DNA from: Devosia sp. 2618
Lineage (GTDB): Bacteria > Pseudomonadota > Alphaproteobacteria > Rhizobiales > Devosiaceae
Direction: 5' to 3'
Assembly (NCBI RefSeq): GCF_040546815.1
Contig: NZ_JBEPOO010000001.1
Location: 2,852,001-2,916,000 of the forward strand
Length of the DNA: 64,000 nucleotides
Positions 17,954 to 26,810 of the stretch are shown here, piece by piece. A program made the translations under genes and the position numbers. The notes beneath the pieces are model-generated. The model saw only the letters and a program-made list of their open reading frames with translations. It was not told where the DNA came from and did no database searches. Within the stretch, counting starts at the first letter, position 1. Each line of letters starts with the position of its first letter.

Positions 17954-18625
17954 ATGACCCGCCGCCGTATCATCATCGTTGATGACCATCCGCTGTTCCG
18001 CGCCGCCCTGCGTCAGACCCTGTCGGGAGGCGATGCCACGATCAGTGTCGAAGAAGCCGGCGACCTCAACGGGCTCAGCACCGCGCTCGATGCCGACCGC
18101 GATTGCGACCTCGTTCTGCTCGATCTGAACATGCCGGGCGTCAGAGGATTTTCCGGGCTATTGCTGCTGCGCGCACAATATCCAGATATTCCGGTGATGA
18201 TTATTTCGGCGGTCGAGGACAATACTGTCATCCGCCGCGCTTTCGAGCTGGGCGCCGCCGGTTATCTTCATAAGTCCGTTGGTCCGACCGAAATTCGTCG
18301 CGCCATCGAGACGGTGTTGTCTGGCGAAGTCTTTGTGCCCGAGGGGACAAATCTGGGCAGCGACGACAATCACACGGCGCTGATGCGTCGCCTGTCGACG
18401 CTGACACCGCAGCAGGTGCGCGTGTTGATGATGCTCAGCGACGGGCTGATGAACAAGCAGATCGCCTATGAGCTGACGATTTCCGAAGCGACGGTGAAGG
18501 CCCACGTTTCGGCGATCCTGCAAAAGCTCGACGTGGACAGCCGCACGCAGGCGGTGATTGCCGCTGCGCGTATCGAGGATGGCCAGTTCGAGGCGCTGTT
18601 CTCGATCGGGTCCGAAAAGGCCTAG
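17954..18625 (+). CDS. NarL/LuxR-family response regulator
   Basis: This 223-residue two-component regulator has an intact receiver: acidic pair VDDHP (~10), acceptor Asp at about 57 (LVLLDLNMPG), Ser in ISAVED and Lys at ~107 (LHKSVGPTE). The C-terminal LuxR helix-turn-helix is LTPQQVRVLMMLSDGLMNKQ, then ATVKAHVSAILQKL. There is no adjacent histidine kinase, so its input is unknown. GAGGAG lies 12 bases before the ATG. It is convergent with pyrD, overlapping its stop by four bases. Confidence 0.9.
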   Translation: MTRRRIIIVDDHPLFRAALRQTLSGGDATISVEEAGDLNGLSTALDADRDCDLVLLDLNMPGVRGFSGLLLLRAQYPDIPVMIISAVEDNTVIRRAFELGAAGYLHKSVGPTEIRRAIETVLSGEVFVPEGTNLGSDDNHTALMRRLSTLTPQQVRVLMMLSDGLMNKQIAYELTISEATVKAHVSAILQKLDVDSRTQAVIAAARIEDGQFEALFSIGSEKA

Positions 18626-19734
18626 TCCAACTGACCACGGCCAGCAGCCCAGTCTTCGGTGTGCTGGCCGACCAGTTGCGCAATATTGGTTTTGCCCTCG
18701 GCGCGTACCGCCGCGACTAGCCCGCGCTTGAGCCGGTCCAGCATATCGAGCCCGCCAAACACCATGGCCGAGTAAAGCTGGATTGCATTGGCGCCGGCCT
18801 GAATCTTGGCCAATGCTGACTGCGGCGAGTGAATGCCACCCACACCGATGATCGGCAGTGCCCCAACGCGCTGACGCATTTGCGCCAGACGGCGGGTAGA
18901 GAGGTCAAACAGCGGCTTGCCGGAAAGACCACCCACCTCGTCGGCGTTTTCCAGCCCGGCGACCGCCTCGCGGGTGATGGTTGTATTAGAAATGATGAGC
19001 CCGTCGAGATCGGTCGCGAGAGCCACCGCCGCGATGGCGTCGAGCGCCGCTTCATCGAGATCGGGCGCGATCTTCAAAAATACCGGCACGCGCGTCTTGG
19101 CCTTGGCGCGGGCGGAAAGCACTTCGCTCAATAGCCGCCGCAGGGCTTCGTCGGCTTGCAAGTTGCGCAGGCCGGGCGTGTTGGGCGATGAGACATTGAC
19201 GGTCAGATAGTCGGCCATATCGGCAAAGCGCGTGACGCCCAGCACATAGTCGGCGACGAAGTCTTCGCTATCCTTATTGGCCCCGATATTGATGCCGAGG
19301 GCCGCAGAGACGCGCTGGCCTTTGAGCCGCTCGAACACCGCGTCATGGCCTTCATTGTTAAAGCCCATGCGGTTGATGACGCCCTCGGCGGCCAGCACGC
19401 GGAACAGGCGCGGCTTGGCATTGCCGGTCTGCGGTCGAGGCGTGACGGTGCCGATCTCGACCATGCCGAAACCCAGCTTGGCCAATGGGCGCGCGACTTC
19501 GGCGTTTTTGTCGAACCCGGCCGCCATGCCGAGGGGATTGGACAGCTCAAGGCCGCAGAGGCTGGTCTTGAGTTCGGCGGCGTCGGGGTAGGTCTGCTCG
19601 GGCGCCAATCCGAGCCGCAAAGCGGTGATGGTCGCGCCATGCGCGGTTTCGGCATCCATCTTGAGCAGTGCTTCGCGCGTGAGGCCGGACAGCGCGGGAA
19701 TGCGCAGCAGCGGAGATAGGGCCGACAGGATCAT
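18622..19734 (-). CDS. pyrD: Dihydroorotate dehydrogenase (quinone), class 2
   Basis: This FMN enzyme oxidises dihydroorotate to orotate in pyrimidine synthesis and passes electrons to the quinone pool; it is membrane-associated. The 370 residues include the N-terminal helical extension typical of class 2 (AHGATITALRLGLAP), the FMN-binding NPLGMAAGFDKNAEV, the catalytic-loop VNVSSPNTPGLRNLQ, FLKIAPDL and IISNTTITRE, and the phosphate-binding IGVGGIHSPQSALAKIQAGA. Its start overlaps the stop of the DUF952 gene (ATGA), so the two form an operon. Confidence 0.96.
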   Translation of the reverse strand: MILSALSPLLRIPALSGLTREALLKMDAETAHGATITALRLGLAPEQTYPDAAELKTSLCGLELSNPLGMAAGFDKNAEVARPLAKLGFGMVEIGTVTPRPQTGNAKPRLFRVLAAEGVINRMGFNNEGHDAVFERLKGQRVSAALGINIGANKDSEDFVADYVLGVTRFADMADYLTVNVSSPNTPGLRNLQADEALRRLLSEVLSARAKAKTRVPVFLKIAPDLDEAALDAIAAVALATDLDGLIISNTTITREAVAGLENADEVGGLSGKPLFDLSTRRLAQMRQRVGALPIIGVGGIHSPQSALAKIQAGANAIQLYSAMVFGGLDMLDRLKRGLVAAVRAEGKTNIAQLVGQHTEDWAAGRGQLD

Positions 19735-20087
19735 CGCACGCCCTCTGGCAAGGTGCAGGAGCCATCGGCCGCAACGCTCAGCGGCGCCTCCCAGGCAATG
19801 GTCGCGGTAGGCAGGTCACCACCGTAGAAATGGGGGAACAGCGCCCCACCGCGGGATGGTTCCCAGACCAGATCGTCGACAAGGTCAGCGCTGCGCACCG
19901 CGAGCAGTACCAGATCGCTCTGGCCCGCAAAGTGCAGGCGGAGCGTTTCGGTCAGTTGCTCGGCGGTTGAAAAGTGGATGTAGCCATCCTTGGCATCGAT
20001 GGGCATGCCAGCAAAACTAGGCGCGTGGCGGCTCGGCGCGAACGCTGTTTCGGTGGCGATTTTGTAGATCAATTCTGGCGTGCTCAT
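19731..20087 (-). CDS. DUF952-family protein
   Basis: This is a small soluble protein of 118 residues. It begins LIYKIATETAF and contains the family block DAKDGYIHFSTAEQLTETLR and the VLLAVRSADLVDDLVWEPSR strand ending in LFPHFYGGDLP. DUF952 proteins resemble glutathione-S-transferase-associated or ADP-ribosyl-type folds, and no activity is established. The ATG at 20087 was chosen because the product then begins where homologues do; the open frame upstream is non-homologous. It is coupled to pyrD by a four-base overlap. Confidence 0.85.
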   Translation of the reverse strand: MSTPELIYKIATETAFAPSRHAPSFAGMPIDAKDGYIHFSTAEQLTETLRLHFAGQSDLVLLAVRSADLVDDLVWEPSRGGALFPHFYGGDLPTATIAWEAPLSVAADGSCTLPEGVR

Positions 20088-20172
20088 AAGGCGCGAACCT
20101 AAAGATGAGCGGCTTACGCGGCAAGTGAAGACGCCGGGCTCTTTACAAGAGAATTGTACGCGTTTAAAGGTA

Positions 20173-20221
20173 GGACTTAATTCCAAAATAAGACATATTT
20201 CCTGATTCTGGACTATATTCC
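20173..20221. promoter_or_regulatory. Pair of putative operator sites before the S24 repressor
   Basis: GGACTTAATTCC (20173-20184) and GGACTATATTCC (20210-20221) are identical at 10 of 12 positions and nearly palindromic. They are 37 bases apart, the second abutting the ATG at 20222. The region is AT-rich and lies between the divergent DUF952-pyrD operon and the repressor gene. Autoregulation is inferred. Confidence 0.45.
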
Positions 20222-20863
20222 ATGCTGTCACACAGAGCCATTTGGGATGGAATCGATGCTTTGGCGCGCCGCCATGGCCATTCGGTGTCGGCCCTAGCCA
20301 AGCTGGCAGGGCTGGATGCGACGGCATTCAACGTCTCCAAGCGCGTTAGCAAAGATGGCCGCGAGCGTTGGCCGTCGACTGAAAGCATTTCCAAAATCCT
20401 TGAGGCGACGGACGAAACGTTTGAGTCCTTCCTCACTGGCACTGGCGCCTACCTCCAGATCACCAATAGCCTGCCCCGCAGCACGGTCCCTCTTTTGGGT
20501 CTGGCGCAGGCGGGTACGGGCGGCTTTTTCGATAGCGCAGGGTTTCCCGCCGGTCAGGGCTGGGACGAGATTGACCTGCCATCGCCAGGCGATGGCGGCA
20601 TCTATGCGCTCGAAGTTCAGGGCGACTCCATGGAGCCGCTCTATCGCGAGGGTGACCGTATCGTGGTGTCGCCGACCGAGCAGGTCAGGCGCGGCGACCG
20701 CGTGGTGCTCAAGACCCGCGATGGCGAAGTGATGGCCAAGATCCTGTTCCGCCAGACCGGCAAGCAGATCGAACTACACTCGATCAACCCTGCCTATGCG
20801 CCGCGCATTTTCGATCTGGCCGATGTGGACTGGGTCGCGCGCATCATCTGGGCCAGCCAGTAA
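20222..20863 (+). CDS. S24-type (CI/LexA-like) HTH repressor-protease
   Basis: This 213-residue regulator has an N-terminal helix-turn-helix (SVSALAKLAGLDATAFNVSK) and a C-terminal S24 self-cleaving domain. The Ser nucleophile is in EVQGDSMEPLY (~136) and the Lys in GEVMAKILF (~173); the likely cleavage region is LGLAQAGTGGFFDS. Such proteins respond to RecA filaments or act as simple repressors. No phage genes surround it, so it is a chromosomal regulator. No ribosome binding site is evident before the ATG, which directly follows the second putative operator; initiation may be leaderless. Confidence 0.88.
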   Translation: MLSHRAIWDGIDALARRHGHSVSALAKLAGLDATAFNVSKRVSKDGRERWPSTESISKILEATDETFESFLTGTGAYLQITNSLPRSTVPLLGLAQAGTGGFFDSAGFPAGQGWDEIDLPSPGDGGIYALEVQGDSMEPLYREGDRIVVSPTEQVRRGDRVVLKTRDGEVMAKILFRQTGKQIELHSINPAYAPRIFDLADVDWVARIIWASQ

Positions 20864-20910
20864 GCGTCTCTGGGCGGCTTGATTTCGCGCCTAACGCGTT
20901 GCAAGCATGA

Positions 20911-21005
20911 CGCTGCCCTCGGGCCCGACCCGAGGGCCACTATCCCCGTCATCCGCTGTTCTGGCTCTCCCACCGCCCCTCGGGTCAAGCCCGAGGGCAG
21001 CCCGG
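20911..21005. repeat. Inverted pair of GC-rich palindromes
   Basis: CTGCCCTCGGGCCCGACCCG at the left and CCCTCGGGTCAAGCCCGAGG at the right are inverted copies of one extragenic palindrome, joined by a ~35-base spacer (TATCCCCGTCATCCGCTG onward). They fill the space between the convergent repressor and lysS genes and could stop transcription from both sides. The motif is common in alphaproteobacteria. Confidence 0.65.
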
Positions 21006-21077
21006 TGGTTGGTTGAGAATGAGCAGTTCTTCATCCTCGTCCGCAGGGTTACGCATCAAGAGCTGTGGCCCGCTAGT

Positions 21078-22724
21078 CTACTGCGCCAGCATTTTGCCTG
21101 CGAGGGCGTCGGCGATCAGCTTGCGGGTATTCTCGACACCGTAAAGCGCGACGAATGAGCCGAAGCGGGGACCACGTTCCTGCCCAATCAGCACCTGATA
21201 GAGCATCTGGAAGAATTCCCCCGAAACACCCGGACCGCCGGTGGGGCTCTTCTTGGTGTGGTCCTGGTAGCGCTCGATCGTGCGAGCCACGTCGAGGGCC
21301 GCAGCCTGAATGGTTTCGTTATTCGCATCTGCCGGAAGGTCGGCGAACGCTGCCGAAACCGCCTCAAGCGCAGCGCGCTCGACGTCATCGGGCGCGCGAT
21401 AGGTCTTCTGCACAAAGTCGCGGAAATAGCGGACGGCATAGCCGACCAGTTTATCCAGATCCGGATGTGTCTGCGGCGATACACCCGGCGCATAGGCCGA
21501 AATATAACCCCACATGACTTCGGGCGTTTCCGGGTTTGAGGCTGTGGCCAGATTGAGGAGCAGCGCAAAGGTGACCGGCATGTCGACCTTGGGCACATTG
21601 CCAAAATGAATATGGAACGCTGGATTCTCGACGCGCTCGGCCGTCGTCTGGCGCTCGAAGGCAGCAACAAAGCTGTAATATTCATCGACCGCGCGCGGGA
21701 TGACATCGAAGTGCAACCGCTTGGCGGTGCGCGGCTTCTGGAACATGTAGAGGCCGAGGCTGTCGTTGCTGGCGTAAGTCAGCCACTCATCGATAGTCAG
21801 GCCATTGCCCTTGGACTTGGAAATCTTCTGGCCCTCGCTATCGAGGAACAGTTCATAGACATAGTGCTCAGGAGCCTTGCCGCCGAGGATTTCGCAGATT
21901 TTGTCGTAGATCGGTGCATTGGACTGATGGTCCTTGCCGAACATTTCAAAATCGACGCCGAGCGCAGCCCAGCGCATGCCGAAGTCGGGCTTCCACTGCA
22001 GCTTCACATGGCCGCCGGTGACCGGCACCGTGGTGTCGCGACCGTCTTCGTCCTCGAAAGTGATCGTGCCGTCCTTGGCGTTGACTTCCTTCATCGGCAC
22101 GTAGAGCACGCGGCCCGAGATCGGGGAGATCGGCAGGAAGGGCGAATAGGTTGCCTGGCGCTCGGCACCGAGCGTTGGCAGCATGACCTTCATGATGGCG
22201 TCATAGCGCTCTGCGGCGAGGCGCAGCACTGGATCGAACTTGCCGGAGCGATAGTATTGGGTGGCGCTGGCGAATTCGTAGTCGAAGCCGAAGGTATCGA
22301 GGAACCGGCGCAGCATGGCGTTGTTGTGGTCGCCAAAGCTCGGGTACTCGTTACTCCAGGGATCTGGAACCGAGGTCAGCGGCTTTTGCAGATGCGGTTC
22401 CATCGCCTCCTTGGAGGGCACGTTTTCCGGAATCTTGCGCATGCCGTCGAGATCGTCCGAGAAGCAAAGCAGGCGCGTCGGGATCTGATCGCGGGTCAGC
22501 AGCCGAAATGCCGTACGGACCATGGTGGTACGCGCAACTTCGCCGAAAGTGCCGATATGTGGCAGGCCCGAGGGGCCATAGCCGGTCTCGAACAAAGCTT
22601 CGCCCTTGCCCGATTTCTCGAGCCGTTTGACCAGTTTCCTTGCCTCCTCAAACGGCCATGCTCTGGCAGTCTGGGCGGCGTCAAAAAACGCGGGGTCGAG
22701 AACAGGCAACGGGGCGGACGACAA
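21078..22724 (-). CDS. lysS: Lysine-tRNA ligase, class I
   Basis: This enzyme charges tRNA-Lys. It is a class I (Rossmann) LysRS, the type found in archaea and alphaproteobacteria, not the common class II form. The HIGH-like motif is [10 protein letters not shown] (~54) and the KMSKS loop is KISKSKGN (~298). The chosen start is TTG at 22724, with AAAGG eight bases upstream, giving 548 residues beginning [17 protein letters not shown], the expected family N terminus. The frame stays open 50 more codons, but that leader overlaps the promoter and the divergent TerB-like gene. Confidence 0.92.
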   Translation of the reverse strand: MSSAPLPVLDPAFFDAAQTARAWPFEEARKLVKRLEKSGKGEALFETGYGPSGLPHIGTFGEVARTTMVRTAFRLLTRDQIPTRLLCFSDDLDGMRKIPENVPSKEAMEPHLQKPLTSVPDPWSNEYPSFGDHNNAMLRRFLDTFGFDYEFASATQYYRSGKFDPVLRLAAERYDAIMKVMLPTLGAERQATYSPFLPISPISGRVLYVPMKEVNAKDGTITFEDEDGRDTTVPVTGGHVKLQWKPDFGMRWAALGVDFEMFGKDHQSNAPIYDKICEILGGKAPEHYVYELFLDSEGQKISKSKGNGLTIDEWLTYASNDSLGLYMFQKPRTAKRLHFDVIPRAVDEYYSFVAAFERQTTAERVENPAFHIHFGNVPKVDMPVTFALLLNLATASNPETPEVMWGYISAYAPGVSPQTHPDLDKLVGYAVRYFRDFVQKTYRAPDDVERAALEAVSAAFADLPADANNETIQAAALDVARTIERYQDHTKKSPTGGPGVSGEFFQMLYQVLIGQERGPRFGSFVALYGVENTRKLIADALAGKMLAQ

Positions 22725-22758
22725 AGGGGCAAACCTTTCAGGAGAAGGGAGTGCCGGT

Positions 22759-22786
22759 GTGTTACATTCCGAAGGCGTGACGTCAA
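22759..22786 (-). promoter_or_regulatory. Possible sigma70-type promoter of lysS
   Basis: On the minus strand TTGACG (22781-22786) and TAACAC (22759-22764) are spaced 16 bases apart, about 40 bases upstream of the proposed TTG start. The -35 box is close to consensus; the -10 box is weak. Confidence 0.35.
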
Positions 22787-22866
22787 CGTTTTCGGGCGCC
22801 AATGCTTGCCAATCAAAGCCACCGAGCCTAGCAATCTTGTGTTGATGCCAATTTGCGGGATGCTCG

Positions 22867-23280
22867 ATGTCCAACGCCGCTCACGACGCCCTGATCCACT
22901 TGATGATCGTCGCCGCCTCTTCCGACAGTGCGATGACGGAACAGGAATTGCTGCGTATTCAGGCGCTGATCGGGCGGCTGCCGGTGTTTGAAGGCTTCAA
23001 CAAAGCTCGGCTGCCGCAGGTGGCCAATGCCTGTGCAGACAAACTGAATGGCCCCGGCGGGCTGGACCAGTTGCTCGACGATGCGATTGCCGCGCTGCCA
23101 CGCAAGTTGCAGGACACGGCCTATGCCGTTGCGGTCGAGATCGCGTCGGTCGACCTGCATCTGGAACAGGAAGAGCTGCGTTTCCTTGAATTGCTGCGCG
23201 ACAAGCTTGATCTGGATCGGTTGACCACCGCCGCGATCGAGACTGCTGCTCGCGCGCGACATCGGCGTATGCCGGCCTAG
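22867..23280 (+). CDS. TerB-family protein
   Basis: This is an all-helical cytoplasmic protein of 137 residues. It has two EF-like acidic segments ([19 protein letters not shown] and [20 protein letters not shown]), the signature of the tellurite-resistance TerB/DjlA-N fold, which binds metal ions. It is a lone gene rather than part of a ter operon, so a role in tellurite resistance should not be assumed. It is divergent from lysS, and its end overlaps the convergent solute-binding gene by four bases. Confidence 0.8.
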   Translation: MSNAAHDALIHLMIVAASSDSAMTEQELLRIQALIGRLPVFEGFNKARLPQVANACADKLNGPGGLDQLLDDAIAALPRKLQDTAYAVAVEIASVDLHLEQEELRFLELLRDKLDLDRLTTAAIETAARARHRRMPA

Positions 23281-24101
23281 TAAAAGCCGACGGGGAACCA
23301 GCGCAGGTAAAGCTCGTCGAGCGCGCCATTGTCCTTGAGTTTGACCAGCGCCCAGTCGATGGCGTGGCGCACCGTGTCATGCCCGCCCGGCACCGCGACA
23401 GCCAGCCCTTCGCCAAACAGGTCCGGCCGAAAATAGGGATCGCCGGCAAAGCCGCAGCAGGTCAGGTTTTCGTTGAGCCAGAACGAGGCCCGCATGGCGT
23501 CGCCGAAGAAAGCATCGACCTGCTCGCCCCTAACAGCATCGAGCGCGAGAATTTCACTCGCATAGGGCGCGATCTTGACCGTGGGCAGGTAGCGCTTGAG
23601 GAAATTCTCGTGCGCGCTACCGGTGCGGACGGCGACGGTCTTGCCGCTCAGGCGTGTCGGATCGAACACCCCGATATCTGGCGCACGCGTCACGAACCGC
23701 CCCGGCAATGCCAGATAGGTCGATGAGAAATCAAAGCTGGCGCCATTTTCGGTGGACATGGCGAGCCCGGCGATCAGCGCATCGCCCTGATTATCTTCCA
23801 GCGCATTGGCCGCTTGCTCCCAGGGCCAGGCCTGAATGGTGCAGGCGACGTTGACCTCGGCGCAGATGCGCTTGGCCAGATCGACGTTAAAGCCAATCAG
23901 CTCGCCGCCAGCATCACGAAAGTTGAAGGGCGGAAAATCCGCCGTGGTCAGGAAGCGAATAGCCGGAACCGGCGTCAGGCTTGGCAGGATTTCTCTTGCA
24001 CTTGGATCGACGTGGTACGGCAAAGGCTGCGCAAAGGCAGGCCCCGCCAGAAGCATGCCCAACAGGGTGAGCAGGGCCAGTTTTGATTTCATCAGCAGCA
24101 T
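23277..24101 (-). CDS. Periplasmic solute-binding protein (PBP type 2, amino-acid type)
   Basis: This 274-residue secreted protein has a signal peptide (MKSKLALLTLLGMLLAGPAFA). The SBP_bac_3 fold shows as IRFLTTADFPPFNFRDAGGE, IGFNVDLAKRICAEVNVAC, ALIAGLAMS and GKTVAVRTGSAHENFL. Such proteins feed polar amino-acid ABC importers or sense solutes. No permease or ATPase genes lie nearby, so it is an orphan binding protein. The ATG at 24101 is chosen (an alternative is 24092); upstream codons fall in a repeat. Confidence 0.82.
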   Translation of the reverse strand: MLLMKSKLALLTLLGMLLAGPAFAQPLPYHVDPSAREILPSLTPVPAIRFLTTADFPPFNFRDAGGELIGFNVDLAKRICAEVNVACTIQAWPWEQAANALEDNQGDALIAGLAMSTENGASFDFSSTYLALPGRFVTRAPDIGVFDPTRLSGKTVAVRTGSAHENFLKRYLPTVKIAPYASEILALDAVRGEQVDAFFGDAMRASFWLNENLTCCGFAGDPYFRPDLFGEGLAVAVPGGHDTVRHAIDWALVKLKDNGALDELYLRWFPVGFY

Positions 24102-24110
24102 TGGGGCACC

Positions 24111-24200
24111 CCCTCGTCCTTCGACAAGCTCAGGATGAGGTCTACTATAAAACCGTGCATTTTCAGTAGACCTCATAGTGAGCCTGTCGAACCACGAGGG
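24111..24200. repeat. Imperfect inverted repeat of the CCTTCGACAAGCTCAGGATG type
   Basis: The left arm (24111-24146, starting CCCTCGTCCTTCGACAAGCT) and right arm (24165-24200, ending GTCGAACCACGAGGG) are inverted copies, together able to form a ~36-bp imperfect hairpin with an AT-rich loop. This is a known-looking extragenic palindrome of alphaproteobacteria. It separates metZ from the downstream solute-binding gene on the same strand. Confidence 0.75.
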
Positions 24201-24212
24201 CGTGGCGATGGC

Positions 24213-25421
24213 TCAAATCTGATCCAACCCATATAGCAGGTCGGTGATCAAATCGTCGCTGGCTTCAAGACCAACCGACAAACGCACCAGACCCGGCGTC
24301 ACACCCGTTTCAAGCCGCACGTCTTCAGTGAGGCGCTGATGCGTCGTGGTGCGCGGATGGGTAATCAAGGACCGCGCATCGCCCAGGTTGTTCGAGATCA
24401 GGATCACCGACAGGCTGTCGCACAGCTTGAACGCTGCTTCCTGGCCGCCCTTGAGATCGAGCGCGACAAGCGTCGAACCGGTCCGCATCTGGCGCTTGGC
24501 CAGATCATATTGCGGATGCGACGTGTGGTGCGGATAGATGACCCGACCGACCTTGGGGTGGCTGGCCAGCACATCGGTTATCTTGGCCGCGCTCTCGGTC
24601 ATGGCCCGAACGCGCAGCGGGAACGTCTCCAGCCCCTTGAGCAAGACCCAGGCATTGAACGCACTCAGCGTCGAACCGGTCTGCCGCAACAGCGTATGGA
24701 CTTCGCCCTCGATAAGCGCTTTGGACCCAAGCACGACGCCGCCGAGCACCCTGCCCTGCCCGTCGATATGCTTGGTGGCCGAATAGGTGACAAGGTCCGC
24801 GCCCAGTTCGAGCGGCTTCTGATAGAGTGCTGTCGCAAACACGTTATCGACGATCAGCACGGCGCCATGGGCGTGGGCGATATCGGCCACGGCCTTGATG
24901 TCGACCAGCTCAAGCGTTGGATTGGTGGGGGTCTCGATAAAGACCACCTTGGTATTGGGCTGCATGGCGCGGGCGAAGTTTTCCGGATCACGACCATCGA
25001 CCAGCGTCGAGGTGACGCCCCAACGCGGCATGAAATCTTCCACCACATAGCGACAGCCACCAAACAGCGCGCGCGAGGCAACGATATGATCGCCGGCCTT
25101 GACCTGGCTCATCACCGCATTGCTGACGGCGGCCATGCCGCTGGCAAAGGCCTTGCCGGCCTCGGCGCGTTCAAGCAGCGCCATGCGCGTCTGGAACACA
25201 TCGACGGTGGGATTGGCAAAGCGCGAGTAGTTGTGACCACCGGGGATCTCACCCTTGAACAGCCGTTCGGCGTGTTCGGAGCTCGGATAGCTATAGCCGG
25301 AGTTCAGAAAGAGCGCGTCGCTGGTCTCGTTGAAATTGGTGCGATGGGTGCCGCCATGCACAAGTTGGGTCTCGGCAGAGCGGCGGGAAGGATCGTTTAG
25401 GGGATTGTTCGCTTTGGACAT
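24213..25421 (-). CDS. metZ: O-succinylhomoserine sulfhydrylase
   Basis: This PLP enzyme makes homocysteine from O-succinylhomoserine and sulfide in methionine biosynthesis. The 402 residues belong to the Cys/Met-metabolism PLP family. They show FLNSGYSYPSSEHAERLF, YSRFANPTVDVFQTRMALLE, the PLP-ring region ASGMAAVSNAV, IVDNVFATALYQ, and the Schiff-base Lys in SATKHIDGQGRVLGG (~213). MSKANN (ATG at 25421) is the natural start; longer frames read into the regulatory leader. A SAM-II riboswitch and terminator precede it, supporting the methionine assignment. Confidence 0.94.
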   Translation of the reverse strand: MSKANNPLNDPSRRSAETQLVHGGTHRTNFNETSDALFLNSGYSYPSSEHAERLFKGEIPGGHNYSRFANPTVDVFQTRMALLERAEAGKAFASGMAAVSNAVMSQVKAGDHIVASRALFGGCRYVVEDFMPRWGVTSTLVDGRDPENFARAMQPNTKVVFIETPTNPTLELVDIKAVADIAHAHGAVLIVDNVFATALYQKPLELGADLVTYSATKHIDGQGRVLGGVVLGSKALIEGEVHTLLRQTGSTLSAFNAWVLLKGLETFPLRVRAMTESAAKITDVLASHPKVGRVIYPHHTSHPQYDLAKRQMRTGSTLVALDLKGGQEAAFKLCDSLSVILISNNLGDARSLITHPRTTTHQRLTEDVRLETGVTPGLVRLSVGLEASDDLITDLLYGLDQI

Positions 25422-25436
25422 CGTCACGCTTTCAAA

Positions 25437-25471
25437 ACAAAAAAACCGGCACGCAAACAAGGCGGCCGGTT
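25437..25471 (-). terminator. Leader terminator downstream of the SAM-II aptamer
   Basis: On the minus strand AACCGGC (25471-25465) and GCCGGTT (25450-25444) form a perfect 7-bp stem followed by a run of Ts (25445-25437). It lies between the SAM-II aptamer and the metZ start codon. The 5' arm is also complementary to a loop of the aptamer. Confidence 0.75.
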
Positions 25472-25479
25472 CCCAAACG

Positions 25480-25535
25480 GTCTTTAGCAATTTGTTTAAA
25501 GTGGCTGCAAGCGACCGGCCAAATCACCACTGAGG
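25480..25535 (-). promoter_or_regulatory. SAM-II riboswitch (metA motif)
   Basis: On the minus strand the leader reads GTGGTGATTTGGCCGGTCGC, then TTGCAGCCACTTTAAACAAA and TTGCTAAAG. This matches the conserved core of the SAM-II aptamer (GUGGUGAUUUG, CUUGCAGCCAC, UUAAA, GCUAAA), an H-type pseudoknot that binds S-adenosylmethionine. In alphaproteobacteria the class controls metA, metX, metZ and related genes. Here it sits 60 bases before metZ and is followed by an intrinsic terminator. Confidence 0.92.
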
Positions 25536-25617
25536 TTGATTTAAGAGCAATTGCCTGTTGGCGTCAATCGCGCGGGTTGGTAGGGAACACGGCTAAAGCC
25601 GAAGGAATACCGAGATC

Positions 25618-26730
25618 ATGGACAAGCCACAGACCTGGCCGCAGGGCGTTTTTCCGGCGCGCCTGATCGACAAGCTGCACGACCAGGGTGCCATCATCGC
25701 GTCGCGCCCGTTCGACAGCGACCAGGTACAGCCCGCCAGCCTTGATCTTCGCCTCGGCGATGTTGCCTTCCGCGTGCGCTCGAGCTTTCTCCCCGGCCCC
25801 AGCCATTCGGTGGCCGAGCGGATCGAAGCGCTCAAGCTGCACGAGATCGACCTGACCAAGGGCGCCGTGCTGGAACGTGGCTGCGTTTACCTCGTACCGC
25901 TGCAGGAAAGCCTTGAGCTGCCCGATAGCGTCAGCGCCTCGGCCAATCCCAAAAGCTCGACCGGGCGGCTGGATGTGTTCACCCGCGTTATCGGCGACCG
26001 TGCGCGCGGTTTCGACCAGATGCCCGTCGGCTACAAAGGTCCGCTTTATCTCGAAGTCAGCCCACGCACCTTCCCGGTGCTGGTGCGGACCGGTTCGCGC
26101 CTCAGCCAGATGCGCTTCCGCTCGGGCGACAATCGCCTGACCGTCGCCGAGCATCAGGCGCTTCATGCCCGCGACACGCTGGTATTCGACAATAATGTGC
26201 CGGTCGGCGAGGGCGTTGCGCTGTCGATCGACCTCAAGGGCGCCGAGCGTAACGGCCTTGTCGGCTTCCGTTCCAAGCGCCACACAGCCGTTGTCGACGT
26301 CGACAAGAAAGCCGCGCTCGACGTGCTCGACTTCTGGGAGCCGCTTTATAATCGCGGCCGCGAAGAACTTATCCTCGACCCCGACGAATTCTATATTCTA
26401 GTGAGCGACGAGGCCGTGCATGTGCCGCCGACCCACGCTGCCGAAATGGTGCCGTTCGATCCATTGGTTGGCGAGTTCCGCGTGCACTATGCGGGGTTCT
26501 TCGATCCTGGTTTCGGCCATTCCTCGGCGGGTGGAACGGGTAGCCGTGCCGTGCTCGAAGTGCGCAGCCGCGAAGTGCCGTTCCTGCTCGGCCATCAGCA
26601 GACCATCGGTCGGTTGATCTACGAGAAACTGGCCGAGGCACCCGACCGCCTCTACGGCTCGGCATTGGGCTCGAACTATCAGGCCCAGACCCTCAAACTC
26701 TCCAAGCACTTCAAGCCGTATTCGGCCTGA
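25618..26730 (+). CDS. dcd: 2'-deoxycytidine 5'-triphosphate deaminase, double-length form
   Basis: This enzyme deaminates dCTP to dUTP for thymidylate supply. At 370 residues it is twice the usual Dcd length (~190) and appears to be a fused tandem pair. The N-terminal half has QPASLDLRLGDVAFRV, ANPKSSTGRLDVF and LYLEVSPR with a candidate catalytic Glu. The C-terminal half has ILVSDEAVHVPP, HYAGFFDPGFGH and AVLEVRSREVPFLLGHQQTI with a second Glu. The fused form is common in rhizobia. It is a single gene, with an AAGGAA ribosome binding site before the ATG. Confidence 0.9.
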   Translation: MDKPQTWPQGVFPARLIDKLHDQGAIIASRPFDSDQVQPASLDLRLGDVAFRVRSSFLPGPSHSVAERIEALKLHEIDLTKGAVLERGCVYLVPLQESLELPDSVSASANPKSSTGRLDVFTRVIGDRARGFDQMPVGYKGPLYLEVSPRTFPVLVRTGSRLSQMRFRSGDNRLTVAEHQALHARDTLVFDNNVPVGEGVALSIDLKGAERNGLVGFRSKRHTAVVDVDKKAALDVLDFWEPLYNRGREELILDPDEFYILVSDEAVHVPPTHAAEMVPFDPLVGEFRVHYAGFFDPGFGHSSAGGTGSRAVLEVRSREVPFLLGHQQTIGRLIYEKLAEAPDRLYGSALGSNYQAQTLKLSKHFKPYSA

Positions 26731-26810
26731 CCGGGCATTTGCGCGGCGCGTCGGGCGGACCAAACACCGTCTTGACGCCCCGCGCAATTTCCCGCATCTA
26801 TCGCGCCGTT

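Noticed and set aside
22725..22874. A 50-residue N-terminal extension of lysyl-tRNA synthetase
   Set aside because: It overlaps a likely promoter and the start of the divergent TerB-like gene; the TTG at 22724 has a ribosome binding site and gives the family N terminus.
22867..23280. Tellurite resistance island
   Set aside because: Only one TerB-like gene is present, with no terA, C, D or E neighbours.
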